A stretch of DNA of 64,000 bases from an uncultured Eubacteriales bacterium (GTDB taxonomy: Bacteria > Bacillota > Clostridia > Oscillospirales > Acutalibacteraceae). Position numbers and translations under genes: made by a program. Below the pieces are notes generated by a model. The model did not search any database and was not told where the DNA came from. It was given only the letters and a program-made list of their open reading frames with translations. Where the stretch lies: positions 186,001 through 250,000 of the forward strand of contig CAKSHM010000002.1 of assembly GCA_934457415.1 (NCBI GenBank). The letters run 5' to 3'. Positions within the stretch are counted from its first letter, which is position 1; every line of letters begins with the position of its first letter. Below are positions 1-8,673 of this stretch, in pieces.

Positions 1-455
1 TCCCTGCTGTATTTGACGGCGACGAAATGGTAAACGAGCCTGTGACCGTCTTAAATAAGACCTATAAAATGACAGCGGTTTCCATGGGCAATCCGCATGC
101 GGTGATTTTCTCCGATAATTTAAAGGATTTGCCGCTTGAAAAAATAGGACCTTATTTTGAAAACTTGGAAATTTTCCCGCTTAGAGTAAATACAGAGTTT
201 GTAAGAGTGATTTCAAAAACAGAGCTTGAGATGAGAGTTTATGAGCGCGGAAGCGGAGAGACATTGGCTTGCGGAACCGGCGCGTGCGCGGCGGTTGCGG
301 CGGCGGTTAAAAACGGAATTTGCGAAAAGGGAAAAGAGATAACAGTCAATCTTCTCGGCGGAAAGCTGTATATTACATATAAAGTTGACGGACATATTTA
401 TATGCGCGGAACCGCACAAAAGGTTTATGACGGGGTGTTTTATTATGAGCATTAA
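1..455 (+). CDS. dapF: Diaminopimelate epimerase, C-terminal part
   Basis: This converts LL- to meso-diaminopimelate for lysine and peptidoglycan synthesis. The reading frame is already open at base 3, so the N-terminal half lies outside the window. The visible part holds the family motif ERGSGETLACGTGACAA, with the catalytic cysteine codon at about 270, and the usual C-terminal GG.LYITY.VDG strand with a closing GTAQKVYDG. It overlaps the next gene by 11 bases, so the two are translationally coupled and form one lysine-pathway operon. The identification is firm; only the start is missing. Confidence 0.95.
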   Translation, partial: PAVFDGDEMVNEPVTVLNKTYKMTAVSMGNPHAVIFSDNLKDLPLEKIGPYFENLEIFPLRVNTEFVRVISKTELEMRVYERGSGETLACGTGACAAVAAAVKNGICEKGKEITVNLLGGKLYITYKVDGHIYMRGTAQKVYDGVFYYEH

Positions 456-1635
456 AATAAATATAAATGAGAATTACGGCGATTTAAAAAAGAACTATCT
501 TTTTTCTCAGATTGCACAAAGAGTGAGCGCATACAAGGAGCAAAATCCCGATAAAAAAGTCATAAGTCTCGGAATAGGCGATGTAACGCTGCCTCTTGCA
601 AAAACCGTTGTTGATGCGCTTAAGAAAGCCTCTGATGAAATGGGAAATGCCGAGACATTCAGAGGATATCCCGCGGATCACGGATATGATTTTTTAAGAG
701 AAGCGGTTTCCGATTATTATAAAAACAATGCGAAAATAAGCATAAAACCCTCTGAAATTTTTATTTCGGACGGTGCTAAGAGCGACAGCGGAAATATTGT
801 GGATATTTTAGGCGATAATCCCGTTTTAATTCCCGACCCAGTTTATCCTGTTTATTTAGACAGTAATATAATGAGCGGCAGGAAGGTTGAATTTATAAAG
901 GGTACAATGGAAAACGGATTTAAGCCAACTCCAAACGGCCTTAAAGAAAAAAGCTATATAATCTATATTTGCTCACCGAATAACCCAACGGGTGCCGTTT
1001 ATACCAGAGCCGAGCTTAAGGCTTGGGTCGATTTTGCCCTTAAAACAGGCTCGCTTATAATATTCGACGCGGCTTATGAAGCCTTTATCAAGGGCGATTA
1101 TCCGCATTCGGTGTATGAGATAGAAAATGCCGATAAATGCGCGGTAGAAATTTGCAGCTTTTCAAAAATGGCCGGATTTACAGGCGTCAGATGTGCTTGG
1201 AGCGTTTTTCCCGACGGGCTTACAGTAGGCGATAAAAAGCTTTCCGAGCTTTGGCAGAGGAGGCAGTCGACCAAATTTAACGGTGTGACATACATCGTTC
1301 AAAGAGCGGCTCAGGCGGCGCTGAGCAAGGAAGGAATTGCCCAGTGCAGGAAAAATGTTGAGTATTATATTGAAAACGCGAAAATACTGTCAAACCTGCT
1401 TTTAAAAAAGGGAATACGGTTTACGGGCGGCGAATGCTCGCCGTATTTATGGCTTGAATGTCCCGATAATATGATGTCTTGGGACTTTTTCGATATGCTG
1501 CTTGAAAAGGCACAGATCGTAGGCACCCCGGGGGCAGGTTTCGGACCCGCAGGAGAGGGATACTTCAGGCTTACCTCTTTCGGCTCGCGAGAAAACACCA
1601 TTGAAGCCGTTAAAAGGCTTGAAAAGCTATTGTGA
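445..1635 (+). CDS. dapL: LL-diaminopimelate aminotransferase
   Basis: This is a PLP-dependent class I/II aminotransferase that makes LL-diaminopimelate directly from tetrahydrodipicolinate, the DapL route used by many anaerobes. It is 396 residues long, a normal length. The PLP lysine lies in SFSKMAGFTGVR, about Lys241. SPNNPTGAVY and the C-terminal GPAGEGYFRLTSFGSRENT are typical of DapL. I chose the ATG at 445 (MSIKININENYG) because the extra 20 residues from 385 do not look like protein and would overlap dapF deeply. It is the immediate partner of DapF. Confidence 0.95.
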   Translation: MSIKININENYGDLKKNYLFSQIAQRVSAYKEQNPDKKVISLGIGDVTLPLAKTVVDALKKASDEMGNAETFRGYPADHGYDFLREAVSDYYKNNAKISIKPSEIFISDGAKSDSGNIVDILGDNPVLIPDPVYPVYLDSNIMSGRKVEFIKGTMENGFKPTPNGLKEKSYIIYICSPNNPTGAVYTRAELKAWVDFALKTGSLIIFDAAYEAFIKGDYPHSVYEIENADKCAVEICSFSKMAGFTGVRCAWSVFPDGLTVGDKKLSELWQRRQSTKFNGVTYIVQRAAQAALSKEGIAQCRKNVEYYIENAKILSNLLLKKGIRFTGGECSPYLWLECPDNMMSWDFFDMLLEKAQIVGTPGAGFGPAGEGYFRLTSFGSRENTIEAVKRLEKLL

Positions 1636-1662
1636 CGGGTTTCGGTCCTGTCAAATGATGAG

Positions 1663-1698
1663 AAAACCGCTGTTGTGTTAAGCATCAGCGGTTTTTTG
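1663..1698 (+). terminator. Rho-independent terminator after dapL
   Basis: A stem AAAACCGCTG/CAGCGGTTTT with a 13-nt loop is followed by a T run. It ends the dapF-dapL operon. Confidence 0.85.
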
Positions 1699-1801
1699 AC
1701 TTAATTCTATGCGGTGGAACATAATTTTATGCGTTTTAAATCTGATAAATAAGTGCTATATTTAAAGCAGATATAAAAAATAGCCGAAAGAGGAAGTTAT
1801 A

Positions 1802-2259
1802 ATGCTTAAAATAAACAGCGAGAAGTTAGTCGTTTCGGTTAAGCCTTATGGGGAAAATAAAAATTATTCCGATTCGGTTTTCAACTTAAAAATTGCGCCC
1901 GAAAATAAAGAAACCTGCATTTCTCTTGCAGAAATCGCTTTAAAAGAGGAAATTCCGCTGCTTACTCTTTCAAGCTACAGGGAATGCTATATGGAAAGTG
2001 TTCAGATTATGCCGCAAGCGGCGCAAAAACGCGCGGTTCGGCGCTTTATACTTCCGAAAGCGGCGAAAAACCCGAAAATCTTGCGGAAATTTTCAGATTT
2101 GAAGCTGATAACGGCGAACATAACAATGAGGTTCGGATTGCTCGTTATAAGGATTTTGAGTGTGAATTCTTCACAAGAAAGGTTAGACCCGTTCCCGAGG
2201 GCGGCGGATTTTTCGAAAATGTCTGGAAAGATTTCAGAGAAAACGGAAATGTTTATTAA
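1802..2259 (+). pseudogene. Frameshifted small gene of unknown function
   Basis: An AGAGGAAG ribosome site precedes the ATG at 1802. The first 60 or so codons read like real protein (MLKINSEKLVVSVKPYGENK). From about 1985 the coding signal moves to another frame, which ends ...RKVRPVPEGGGFFENVWKDF and stops at 2259, while the original frame turns into implausible residues. A frameshift near 1985-2000 joins the two halves into one product of about 150 residues. I see no slippery heptamer, so decay or a sequencing error is likelier than programmed shifting. I do not recognise the family. Confidence 0.5.
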
Positions 2260-2285
2260 ATAAAGCTTCTATGCTTTAAACAGTT

Positions 2286-2312
2286 CACCCCAATGGCAGA
2301 GCCATTGGGGTG
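2286..2312. terminator. Perfect 12-bp hairpin
   Basis: CACCCCAATGGC and GCCATTGGGGTG flank a 3-nt loop. It follows the broken gene above and probably ends its transcript, although the T run is poor. Confidence 0.5.
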
Positions 2313-2332
2313 ATTGTTATGCTTTTTGATTT

Positions 2333-2523
2333 TTAGCGCTTTGGATAAGGCATGTTTTCCGATAGTCCTAAAACAAAATCGGCAGAAACATTATAAAAAG
2401 CGCAAAGAGCTTTAATGTGCTCTACTTTAAACTGCCTTTTACCGCTTTCATATAGCTGATACTGCTGTCTTGTAATATTTAATACCTTTGCTATTGTCTA
2501 AGTATTTCATTGTATTTTTTCAT
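2333..2523 (-). pseudogene. XRE-family HTH regulator with internal deletion
   Basis: Read on the minus strand, a start MKKYNEILRQ runs straight into a stop. A second frame then gives IAKVLNITRQQYQLYESGKR followed by a regular HTH_3 ending (..IKALCAFYNVSADFVLGLSENMPYPKR). Together they look like a small Cro/C1-type regulator that has lost about a dozen residues of its first helix, out of frame. It is therefore non-functional as read. It sits beside the dispersed repeat at 2572-2725. Confidence 0.6.
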
Positions 2524-2571
2524 AAGTTTTAAATTTCTTTTTATCTTTATTCTGCGGAATAAAAATATGTA

Positions 2572-2725
2572 TGCCTATAGGCACTGATATAACCAAACTC
2601 TATCGTCAATGTCTACGCCTTGACACTTCCCCTTTCGTCTAAAGGGGAGCTGTCACCGTAAGGTGACTGAGGGGTATTTTCTAGTATCTACCATCTAGCT
2701 TCTAATATCTAGTATGTGTGGTATT
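2572..2725 (-). repeat. Dispersed intergenic repeat, inverted copy
   Basis: On the minus strand this reads ATACCCCTCAGTCACC...GTGACAGCTCCCCTTTAGACG, then TTGACGATAG.GTTTGGTTA, ending in a TGCC...GGCA hairpin. The same blocks occur at 63426-63762 in the opposite orientation. It contains small palindromes and no coding frame. Confidence 0.7.
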
Positions 2726-2727
2726 TT

Positions 2728-3555
2728 TTAAAATTTAATCCCTATTTTCTGCCCGTATTTAACCTCGGTTTCAATCCCAAGCGAGGAGTTTTTGATTATT
2801 TCATCGTTTGCTTTGACGGTGTCCTTTTTTGCAAGCAAAATAATTGTGCTTCCTCCGAAAAGGAACATTCCTTTTTCCTGTCCCCTTGAAAAGGTAGCAA
2901 TATCATAATTTTTTATTTTCCCGACAAGCATAGCGCCCACCTCTGCCTGAATAACTTTTCCGAAATTATTTGTATCAAGAACTGAGATTTCGCGGCAGTT
3001 TTCACAGAAAACAGGTCCGTTTTTCAACGCTATCGGTCTTACGGTATGAAGCAGACCTTTTATATATTTTCTTTTGTTAAGATTTCCCGAATCTATAAAG
3101 CAGTAACGGTGGTAATGGTTAACGCAGAGCCTGAAAACAAAGCACATACCGTCTTTGAATTCTTCCGCCAGAGTTTCGTCATTTAAAAAGGACTCAATAT
3201 CATACTCAGCCTGCTTTACAGGGAAAACGGTTTTAGAATTTATATTGTAAACCGTAAGATAGGCGTCGCAAGGAGAAATAAGGTGAGAGGGAATAATATC
3301 GATATCTCGCTCTGTTTCCTTTATTTTCCTTGAAAAGCAGTCGTTAAAGCACTTGAAATCATCGCTGTAAAATTTGCTTAAATCAATATGGTTTTTCCTG
3401 ACAAATCCTTTTATAAGCGGCTTTGAAAGAGATGATGAAAGAAAAGCGCCTGCAATATTCGAAACTGTTCTTGACGCAAAAGCCTTTAAAAAAATTCTCC
3501 CGATACACGTTTTGTAGAGAAAATTTAAAAATTTTCCGTTTTCTTTATTTTCCAT
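2728..3555 (-). CDS. psd: Phosphatidylserine decarboxylase proenzyme
   Basis: This makes phosphatidylethanolamine from phosphatidylserine at the membrane. At 275 residues it matches the short bacterial proenzyme. The self-cleavage motif reads FLFGGSTIILL near residues 232-241; cleavage before Ser236 would create the pyruvoyl group. An HYHRYCFIDSG block upstream is also typical. Its ATG touches the stop of pssA (TAAATG), so the two are co-translated. With the PAP2 gene it forms a three-gene phospholipid operon. Confidence 0.92.
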   Translation of the reverse strand: MENKENGKFLNFLYKTCIGRIFLKAFASRTVSNIAGAFLSSSLSKPLIKGFVRKNHIDLSKFYSDDFKCFNDCFSRKIKETERDIDIIPSHLISPCDAYLTVYNINSKTVFPVKQAEYDIESFLNDETLAEEFKDGMCFVFRLCVNHYHRYCFIDSGNLNKRKYIKGLLHTVRPIALKNGPVFCENCREISVLDTNNFGKVIQAEVGAMLVGKIKNYDIATFSRGQEKGMFLFGGSTIILLAKKDTVKANDEIIKNSSLGIETEVKYGQKIGIKF

Positions 3556-4254
3556 TTACTTTGAGCTTAAGATGTAAAACAGAACAAGTAAGATAAATTC
3601 CACAAGCCCGATACCAACCATTATAAGAATTCCTTTTAATGTAGGCTTTTTTATAGTAACCCTTGAAACAAACAGATATCCCGTCGCCGCAATCGCAAGA
3701 AAATAAAGAGGTGTTATATCAAACGCTCCGGTTATATATCTGCATATAAGAACTGTCGGAAAGATAAGCGCCGCAGACGTTACGGGCAATCCGACATAGT
3801 ATTTCCTAATATCGGTGTCGGTTTTCTGTCTTTCTTCTTCCGTAACATTAAAATAGGCGAGCCTTATCATTGCCGCAAGGACATAAAATACCAAAAGAGC
3901 ATAACAAACTGTTTTGACGCCAAAGCCGAGCGCCCCGTATTCTCTTATTATATGATTTAAAATTTTGGAATTTCTCAGTGCCGCAGCTCCGATACATGCA
4001 GGCAGAATTCCGAAAGAAATAAGGTCGCATAAGGAATCTATCTGAATGCCGAATTTACATTCGAATTCGCTTCTGTCTTTTTTTGATCTTGCAACCTTAC
4101 CGTCAAATGCGTCACAAAGACCGCAGACAAGAAGGAAAAACATTCCGATATAAGGATGGCTTCCGTTTGAACTTAAAGTAAGCATAATTCCCGAAGCAGA
4201 GGAAATAAGAGAAATATAAGTAAGCAATACTGTGTAATCATAAACACCGATCAT
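3556..4254 (-). CDS. pssA: CDP-diacylglycerol-serine O-phosphatidyltransferase
   Basis: This integral-membrane CDP-alcohol phosphatidyltransferase transfers phosphatidyl to serine, feeding Psd downstream. Its catalytic signature reads D48-AF-D51-G-KV-A-R56 ... G69 IQI D73 SLC D77, with all acidic metal ligands present; the R-to-G spacing of 12 is slightly long. Several hydrophobic helices follow over 232 residues. It overlaps the PAP2 gene by ATGA and abuts psd. Adjacency to psd makes serine the likely alcohol. Confidence 0.9.
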   Translation of the reverse strand: MIGVYDYTVLLTYISLISSASGIMLTLSSNGSHPYIGMFFLLVCGLCDAFDGKVARSKKDRSEFECKFGIQIDSLCDLISFGILPACIGAAALRNSKILNHIIREYGALGFGVKTVCYALLVFYVLAAMIRLAYFNVTEEERQKTDTDIRKYYVGLPVTSAALIFPTVLICRYITGAFDITPLYFLAIAATGYLFVSRVTIKKPTLKGILIMVGIGLVEFILLVLFYILSSK

Positions 4255-4922
4255 GATCTGCTTTCCTCCCGTTTTTTATAAATTGTCTCTTCTGCTTTGT
4301 AAAAGAGTTTTTTAAGATTTGCCTTATCAGAAATAAATATGCCGGCTTCACCTATAAGTATCCCTGCGGGGATATCGACAAACAAATGCTGTTTAACAAG
4401 CACAGTTGAAGCGAAAACCAAGCAGGAAAAAATCCAGTTAAGAATTTTAACCGGCTTTTTAACACCTTTAAGCCTTGAAACATATCTTGCGCAAACATAG
4501 CTTTCAAGACAGTGAAGCGACGGAAAAAGCGTTATAGGCTTGTCAATAAGATAGAGAAATGAGGTGATTTTATCAAAAAAACCGTTTCCTGTTATAACCG
4601 CTCTTTCCATATAGGTCGGCAGAATAAAGAAAATTACCGCCGATATAAGCTTTCCTGTTATCTCGCCGGAGAAAAAAGAATAACAGCTGTCCTTACTTGC
4701 TTTTGAAATCGCAATAAAGCATATTGTCCACTGCAGGTAAGCCGCAATATAGAATGCAACAAAAGGTGTAAAAAGCGGAATACAGTCGTCAATAAAGGTT
4801 TTGACGCTGATTCTTTTAATATCTCCGAGAATAAATGCCGAGCCGTAAAAAGTAAAGGTGTTTGCAATAAGCCATGCAAATACCGGTATAAGCAAATAAA
4901 AAGGCAAAAAGCCGAATATCAT
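4251..4922 (-). CDS. PAP2-superfamily membrane phosphatase
   Basis: A 223-residue protein with about six hydrophobic segments and PAP2 motifs: PSLHCLESYVCARY (the SxxH core) and VLVKQHLFVDIPAGI (KQH..D). The likely substrate is a phosphatidic-acid-type lipid phosphate, or it acts as a lipid transferase. It is first in the pssA-psd operon and transcribed away from trxA. Substrate specificity cannot be read from the sequence. Confidence 0.8.
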   Translation of the reverse strand: MIFGFLPFYLLIPVFAWLIANTFTFYGSAFILGDIKRISVKTFIDDCIPLFTPFVAFYIAAYLQWTICFIAISKASKDSCYSFFSGEITGKLISAVIFFILPTYMERAVITGNGFFDKITSFLYLIDKPITLFPSLHCLESYVCARYVSRLKGVKKPVKILNWIFSCLVFASTVLVKQHLFVDIPAGILIGEAGIFISDKANLKKLFYKAEETIYKKREESRS

Positions 4923-5116
4923 ACGCGAATTATTATTTTTAATTCTGTTTTGAATGGTTTTCAGCCTCCGAGGATAAAAGTAAATATATATTATTATATT
5001 ACTTTTTTATAAAAAAAACAACATATTTCGCATTATTATAAAAATAAGAAAAAATAATATAGTAAAAGAAAGCAAAATGTGTTAGAATAATAAAAAAAGA
5101 AAAGGAGAAAAATATA

Positions 5117-5431
5117 ATGTCGGAAATAATTTTAAATAATGATAATTTTGAAGAAGAGGTTATGAACTGCGATACTCCCGTATTGATTGATTTTTATGCC
5201 GATTGGTGCGGACCATGCCTTATGCTTTCTCCGGTTATAGAAGAAATATCCGATGAGTTTGACGGCAAGGTTAAGGTATGCAAGGTAAATGTAGATGAAA
5301 ACCCCGAACTTACGGCGAAATTCGGAATTGAAAACATTCCCGCGGTTTTTCTGATTAAAAACGGAGAACTTGTCGACAGCTTTGTAGGCTACCGCGAAAA
5401 GGAAGCAATAGAGGATTTTCTGTCTCAGTAG
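5117..5431 (+). CDS. trxA: Thioredoxin
   Basis: A 104-residue cytosolic thiol-disulfide reductant with the full fold and the active site W30-C31-G-P-C34. The cis-proline lies in ENIPAVFLIKNG. An AAAGGAG site precedes the ATG. The dehydrogenase follows after 29 bases with its own ribosome site, and the two probably share a transcript. Confidence 0.95.
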   Translation: MSEIILNNDNFEEEVMNCDTPVLIDFYADWCGPCLMLSPVIEEISDEFDGKVKVCKVNVDENPELTAKFGIENIPAVFLIKNGELVDSFVGYREKEAIEDFLSQ

Positions 5432-5460
5432 CGACGATTAAAAAAGGAAGGTAATTTTAA

Positions 5461-6492
5461 ATGAAAATAGCTTTTTTTGATGCAAAGCCTTATGATATTG
5501 AGGCTTTTGAGGAGCCTGCGAAAAAAGCAGGTATTAAGCTTAAATTTTATGAAACCAAACTCAATCCCGACACAGTCAGGCTTGCTTCTAATTGTGACGG
5601 CGTATGCGTTTTTGTAAATGATGAGGTAAATGCCGAGGTCATTGACGGGCTAAGCGAACTCGGTGTTAAGATAATAGCCTTAAGGTGTGCGGGCTATAAC
5701 AATGTAGATATAAAGCATGCTTATAATAAAATCCATGTCGTAAGAGTTCCTGCTTATTCGCCTTATGCCGTTGCCGAACATGCCATGGCAATGCTGCTTA
5801 CTTCTATCAGAAGAATTCACAAGGCTTATATCAGAACCCGCGACTATAATTTCAGCCTCAACGGGCTTACGGGCTTTGACTTGCACGGAAAGACAGTCGG
5901 AGTCGTAGGAACAGGTAAGATAGGAAAGGTATTTATAAATATCTGCAAGGGTTTCGGGATGAATGTTATTTGTTATGATAAGTTTCCGTCCGAAATCGAG
6001 GGTGTAAAATATGTTTCCTTAAATGAAATTCTCTCACAGAGCGATATAATTTCTCTTCATTGTCCGCTAACAAAAGAAACGATGCACATGATCGACAGCA
6101 ATGCTATTGATAAAATGAAAAAGGGCGTTGCAATTATCAATACCTCGCGAGGAGCTTTGATTGACGCTGAGGCTCTTCTTGAGGGAATTAAATCAAGGAA
6201 GATAGGCGCCGCCTGCCTCGATGTTTATGAAGAGGAGTCCGATATTTTCTTTGAGGACAGGTCGGGTCATATTATTGACGATGATGTTCTCGCAAGACTT
6301 ATTTCAATGCCGAATGTTATCGTTACCTCGCATCAGGCATTTTTAACCCGCGAGGCGCTTTCAAATATCGCCCAGACCACGGTTGATAACCTTATTGAGC
6401 TTGAGAAAAACGGTTCCGCTCAAAATGAGCTTTGCTACCGCTGCGGTAAGGTTGATGACTGCAAAAAGAAATGCGGCGAAAAATGCTTTTAA
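5461..6492 (+). CDS. ldhA: D-lactate dehydrogenase (D-2-hydroxyacid family) with Cys-rich tail
   Basis: This is an NAD-dependent reductase of pyruvate to D-lactate, regenerating NAD+ in fermentation. The Rossmann motif GVVGTGKIG lies at residues 147-155; NTSRGALID, CLDVYEEESD and the catalytic VTSHQAF histidine are present, the usual D-LDH set. At 343 residues it carries an added tail of about 20 residues with Cys at 325, 328, 334, 338 and 342, spaced like a metal site and absent from textbook D-LDHs. Another 2-hydroxyacid substrate is possible. Confidence 0.87.
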   Translation: MKIAFFDAKPYDIEAFEEPAKKAGIKLKFYETKLNPDTVRLASNCDGVCVFVNDEVNAEVIDGLSELGVKIIALRCAGYNNVDIKHAYNKIHVVRVPAYSPYAVAEHAMAMLLTSIRRIHKAYIRTRDYNFSLNGLTGFDLHGKTVGVVGTGKIGKVFINICKGFGMNVICYDKFPSEIEGVKYVSLNEILSQSDIISLHCPLTKETMHMIDSNAIDKMKKGVAIINTSRGALIDAEALLEGIKSRKIGAACLDVYEEESDIFFEDRSGHIIDDDVLARLISMPNVIVTSHQAFLTREALSNIAQTTVDNLIELEKNGSAQNELCYRCGKVDDCKKKCGEKCF

Positions 6493-6509
6493 AACTGATT
6501 TAAAATTAA

Positions 6510-6539
6510 AAACACTTCCCTGAAACCAACAGGGAAGTG
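6510..6539. repeat. Hairpin repeat copy 1
   Basis: Stem CACTTCCCTG/CAGGGAAGTG with loop AAACCAA. It is identical over 30 bases to the copy at 6775-6804. Confidence 0.85.
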
Positions 6540-6774
6540 ACAGTCTGTTAATAGATTGTAAATCAACTTGTATTGCGGCGTTTGCGCCGCATTTTGTTTT
6601 TTTCGGCGACAGGTGCGGCGAAAAAACACATTGCAAGCGAAAAACCGCTGAAATCAGCGGTTTTTCAAGAACACAGGGGTGGTATTGGCGGGGATAGAGT
6701 GTAGTCCGAAAATCCCTGATTTTCGAGCGAACGGCATCCCCGTCCAAGAGCGTGTCGATTTTTTTGACACGCTC

Positions 6775-6804
6775 AAACACTTCCCTGAAACCAACAGGGA
6801 AGTG
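6775..6804. repeat. Hairpin repeat copy 2, terminator of the GH13 gene
   Basis: Identical to 6510-6539. It lies 6 bases past the GH13 stop codon on the minus strand and so probably ends the glgP-GH13 transcript. Confidence 0.8.
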
Positions 6805-6809
6805 TTTTG

Positions 6810-8669
6810 TTATAATATAATCAATGAAAATTCGCGGGGTTTAAGGGTAAGAGTTTTTCCGTTTAAACTCTTACCGAGGTGTGATTTCGATTTTTTGTAT
6901 TCCTCGGGAACATCTACGGACATTTCATTTTCAGAGCAGTTGATAACCGTGAGCGCTTTTGCAGATTTACTTTTTCTTTCAAAGCCGAAAACACCCTGCG
7001 GCAGCTGCCACGGAACATATTCTCCGCCGCAAAAAGCTTTGCAGGAAGTTCTTAATTTCCCCAATTTTTTATAAAAATCGGTTATTTCCTTATCTTCCTT
7101 TCCCCAAGGGAAATATCCTCTGCAAAACGGGTCAAAGCCGCCGGTCATTCCTGCCTCGTCGCCGTAGTAAACCGAGGGGACCCCGGGCAAAGTAAACTGC
7201 AGAAGAAGAGCTTTAAAAAGCCTTTCTTTTGCAAATTTATATTCTTCCTCGCTTAACTTCATCTGAGATTGCTTTGCTCTGTCTCCGAAATTATCGTTAT
7301 TTTTAGAAAGCCTTGTTAAAATCCTCGCGGTGTCATGTGTGCCGATATGATTCATCATAAGATGTATGCTTTTTTCGGGATAGTTTTCAAGGATTTCGAA
7401 AACAGTCTCCTTTAAAGCGTCGGAATTACCTGTTCTTACAAAATCTATTATTGCGTTTGCAAAAGGATAATTCATAACCGAATCAAGCTGATTTCCGCGC
7501 AGGAACCGCCGTCTGGAGCCATAGCTGATTTTATTTGAAGCGTCCTCCCATACCTCGCCTAAAAGATATGATTTTTTATTTGCCGATTTAACGGCTTTTC
7601 TTATGTTATCAAGGAAATTATCGGGAAGCTCGTCTGCGACATCAAGCCGCCAGCCGTCGGCTCCGAGCGACTGCCAGTATTTTAAAACTCCGTTTTCGCC
7701 GGTTATAAAATCCGTGAAGGACGGCGAATTCTCGTTTGTCTCCGGAAGCGTTTTGACACCCCACCATGCCGAATAACCGTCAGGATAGGAATTAAACTTA
7801 TACCACTGTCTGTACGGCGAATTATAATCATTATAAGCCCCGCCGTTTCCGTAACGCTTATTTCGGTTAAAATAAATGCTGTCGTCACCGGTGTGGGAAA
7901 AAACACCGTCAAGTATAATTCTTATTCCTTTTTTATGGGCGGCATTGCACAGCGATTTGAAATCCTCTTTATTTCCGAGCAACGGATCGATTTTTAAATA
8001 GTCTGCGGTGTTGTACCGATGATTTGAATGGGCTTCAAAAATCGGATTTAAATAGATACAGGTAATATTTAAGCTTTTAAGGTAGTCGAGTTTTTTTTCT
8101 ATACCCTTAAGATCGCCGCAATAATAATCGTTTCCGAGAGAATTCGGATAGGTATCCTGTCTGTAAGCAGGAGTCTGACTCTTATCACTTACAATAAACC
8201 TGTCACTCGGAACATTTTTCTTTTCTTCGCCGGAGAAATTAAATCTGTCCGGAAAAATCTGATAAATTATTCCGCCGCTTAGCCAGTCGGGAGAGCATTT
8301 ATCGTCCTCATAAACCGTTAACTGCCAAAATCTCGGCTTCCTTCGGCAAACAATTCCGCGCCCCTCTTTTTCTCTTGTTACAAAAAAGTCGCCGAAATCG
8401 CTTGTGTATTTAAAGGCATAAAAATAAAGCCCTTCTCCTAAATTAAGGGTGGTTTCATAAAATCTGTATTCTTCGAGATAATCGTCGGTTGCAAGCAAAG
8501 GTATGTAATTTTCGCTGCCGGTTTTATCGTCCTTTAAAATCAGATAAGCCTGCCTGCATTTTGCGTCGTTATGCAGCAAAAGCCTTAGCCGCAGGTCTTT
8601 TCCTGCGGCTAAGGCGCCCTTTACGGATTTATATATTTCTAAGCATGAGTTAAAAGGGTAATAATTCAT
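6810..8669 (-). CDS. GH13 neopullulanase / maltogenic-type alpha-amylase
   Basis: A 619-residue cytosolic-looking enzyme (no signal peptide) with an N-terminal beta domain of about 120 residues and a GH13 barrel. Its four conserved regions are LDGVFSHTG (253-261), GWRLDVADE with nucleophile Asp343, LLGEVWE with acid/base Glu372, and MNHIGTHD with Asp446. This layout fits the neopullulanase/cyclomaltodextrinase group that opens imported maltodextrins. It follows glycogen phosphorylase by 4 bases on the same strand, so the pair probably degrades alpha-glucan together. Confidence 0.9.
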   Translation of the reverse strand: MNYYPFNSCLEIYKSVKGALAAGKDLRLRLLLHNDAKCRQAYLILKDDKTGSENYIPLLATDDYLEEYRFYETTLNLGEGLYFYAFKYTSDFGDFFVTREKEGRGIVCRRKPRFWQLTVYEDDKCSPDWLSGGIIYQIFPDRFNFSGEEKKNVPSDRFIVSDKSQTPAYRQDTYPNSLGNDYYCGDLKGIEKKLDYLKSLNITCIYLNPIFEAHSNHRYNTADYLKIDPLLGNKEDFKSLCNAAHKKGIRIILDGVFSHTGDDSIYFNRNKRYGNGGAYNDYNSPYRQWYKFNSYPDGYSAWWGVKTLPETNENSPSFTDFITGENGVLKYWQSLGADGWRLDVADELPDNFLDNIRKAVKSANKKSYLLGEVWEDASNKISYGSRRRFLRGNQLDSVMNYPFANAIIDFVRTGNSDALKETVFEILENYPEKSIHLMMNHIGTHDTARILTRLSKNNDNFGDRAKQSQMKLSEEEYKFAKERLFKALLLQFTLPGVPSVYYGDEAGMTGGFDPFCRGYFPWGKEDKEITDFYKKLGKLRTSCKAFCGGEYVPWQLPQGVFGFERKSKSAKALTVINCSENEMSVDVPEEYKKSKSHLGKSLNGKTLTLKPREFSLIIL

Positions 8670-8673
8670 TTTA

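Larger units (their letters stand above)
6493..6809. other. Hairpin-rich gap between ldhA and the GH13 gene
   Basis: No coding frame is convincing here. The stretch holds at least five hairpins: two identical 30-base copies at 6510-6539 and 6775-6804; GCGGCG..CGCCGC with a T run at 6576-6603; AAAACCGCTG..CAGCGGTTTT near 6640-6666; and GAGCGTGTC..GACACGCTC near 6748-6774. It acts as a terminator zone for the two convergent genes. Confidence 0.7.

Noticed and set aside
385..444. Upstream start for dapL
   Set aside because: It would overlap dapF by about 70 bases with non-conserved residues; the ATG at 445 gives the family N-terminus.
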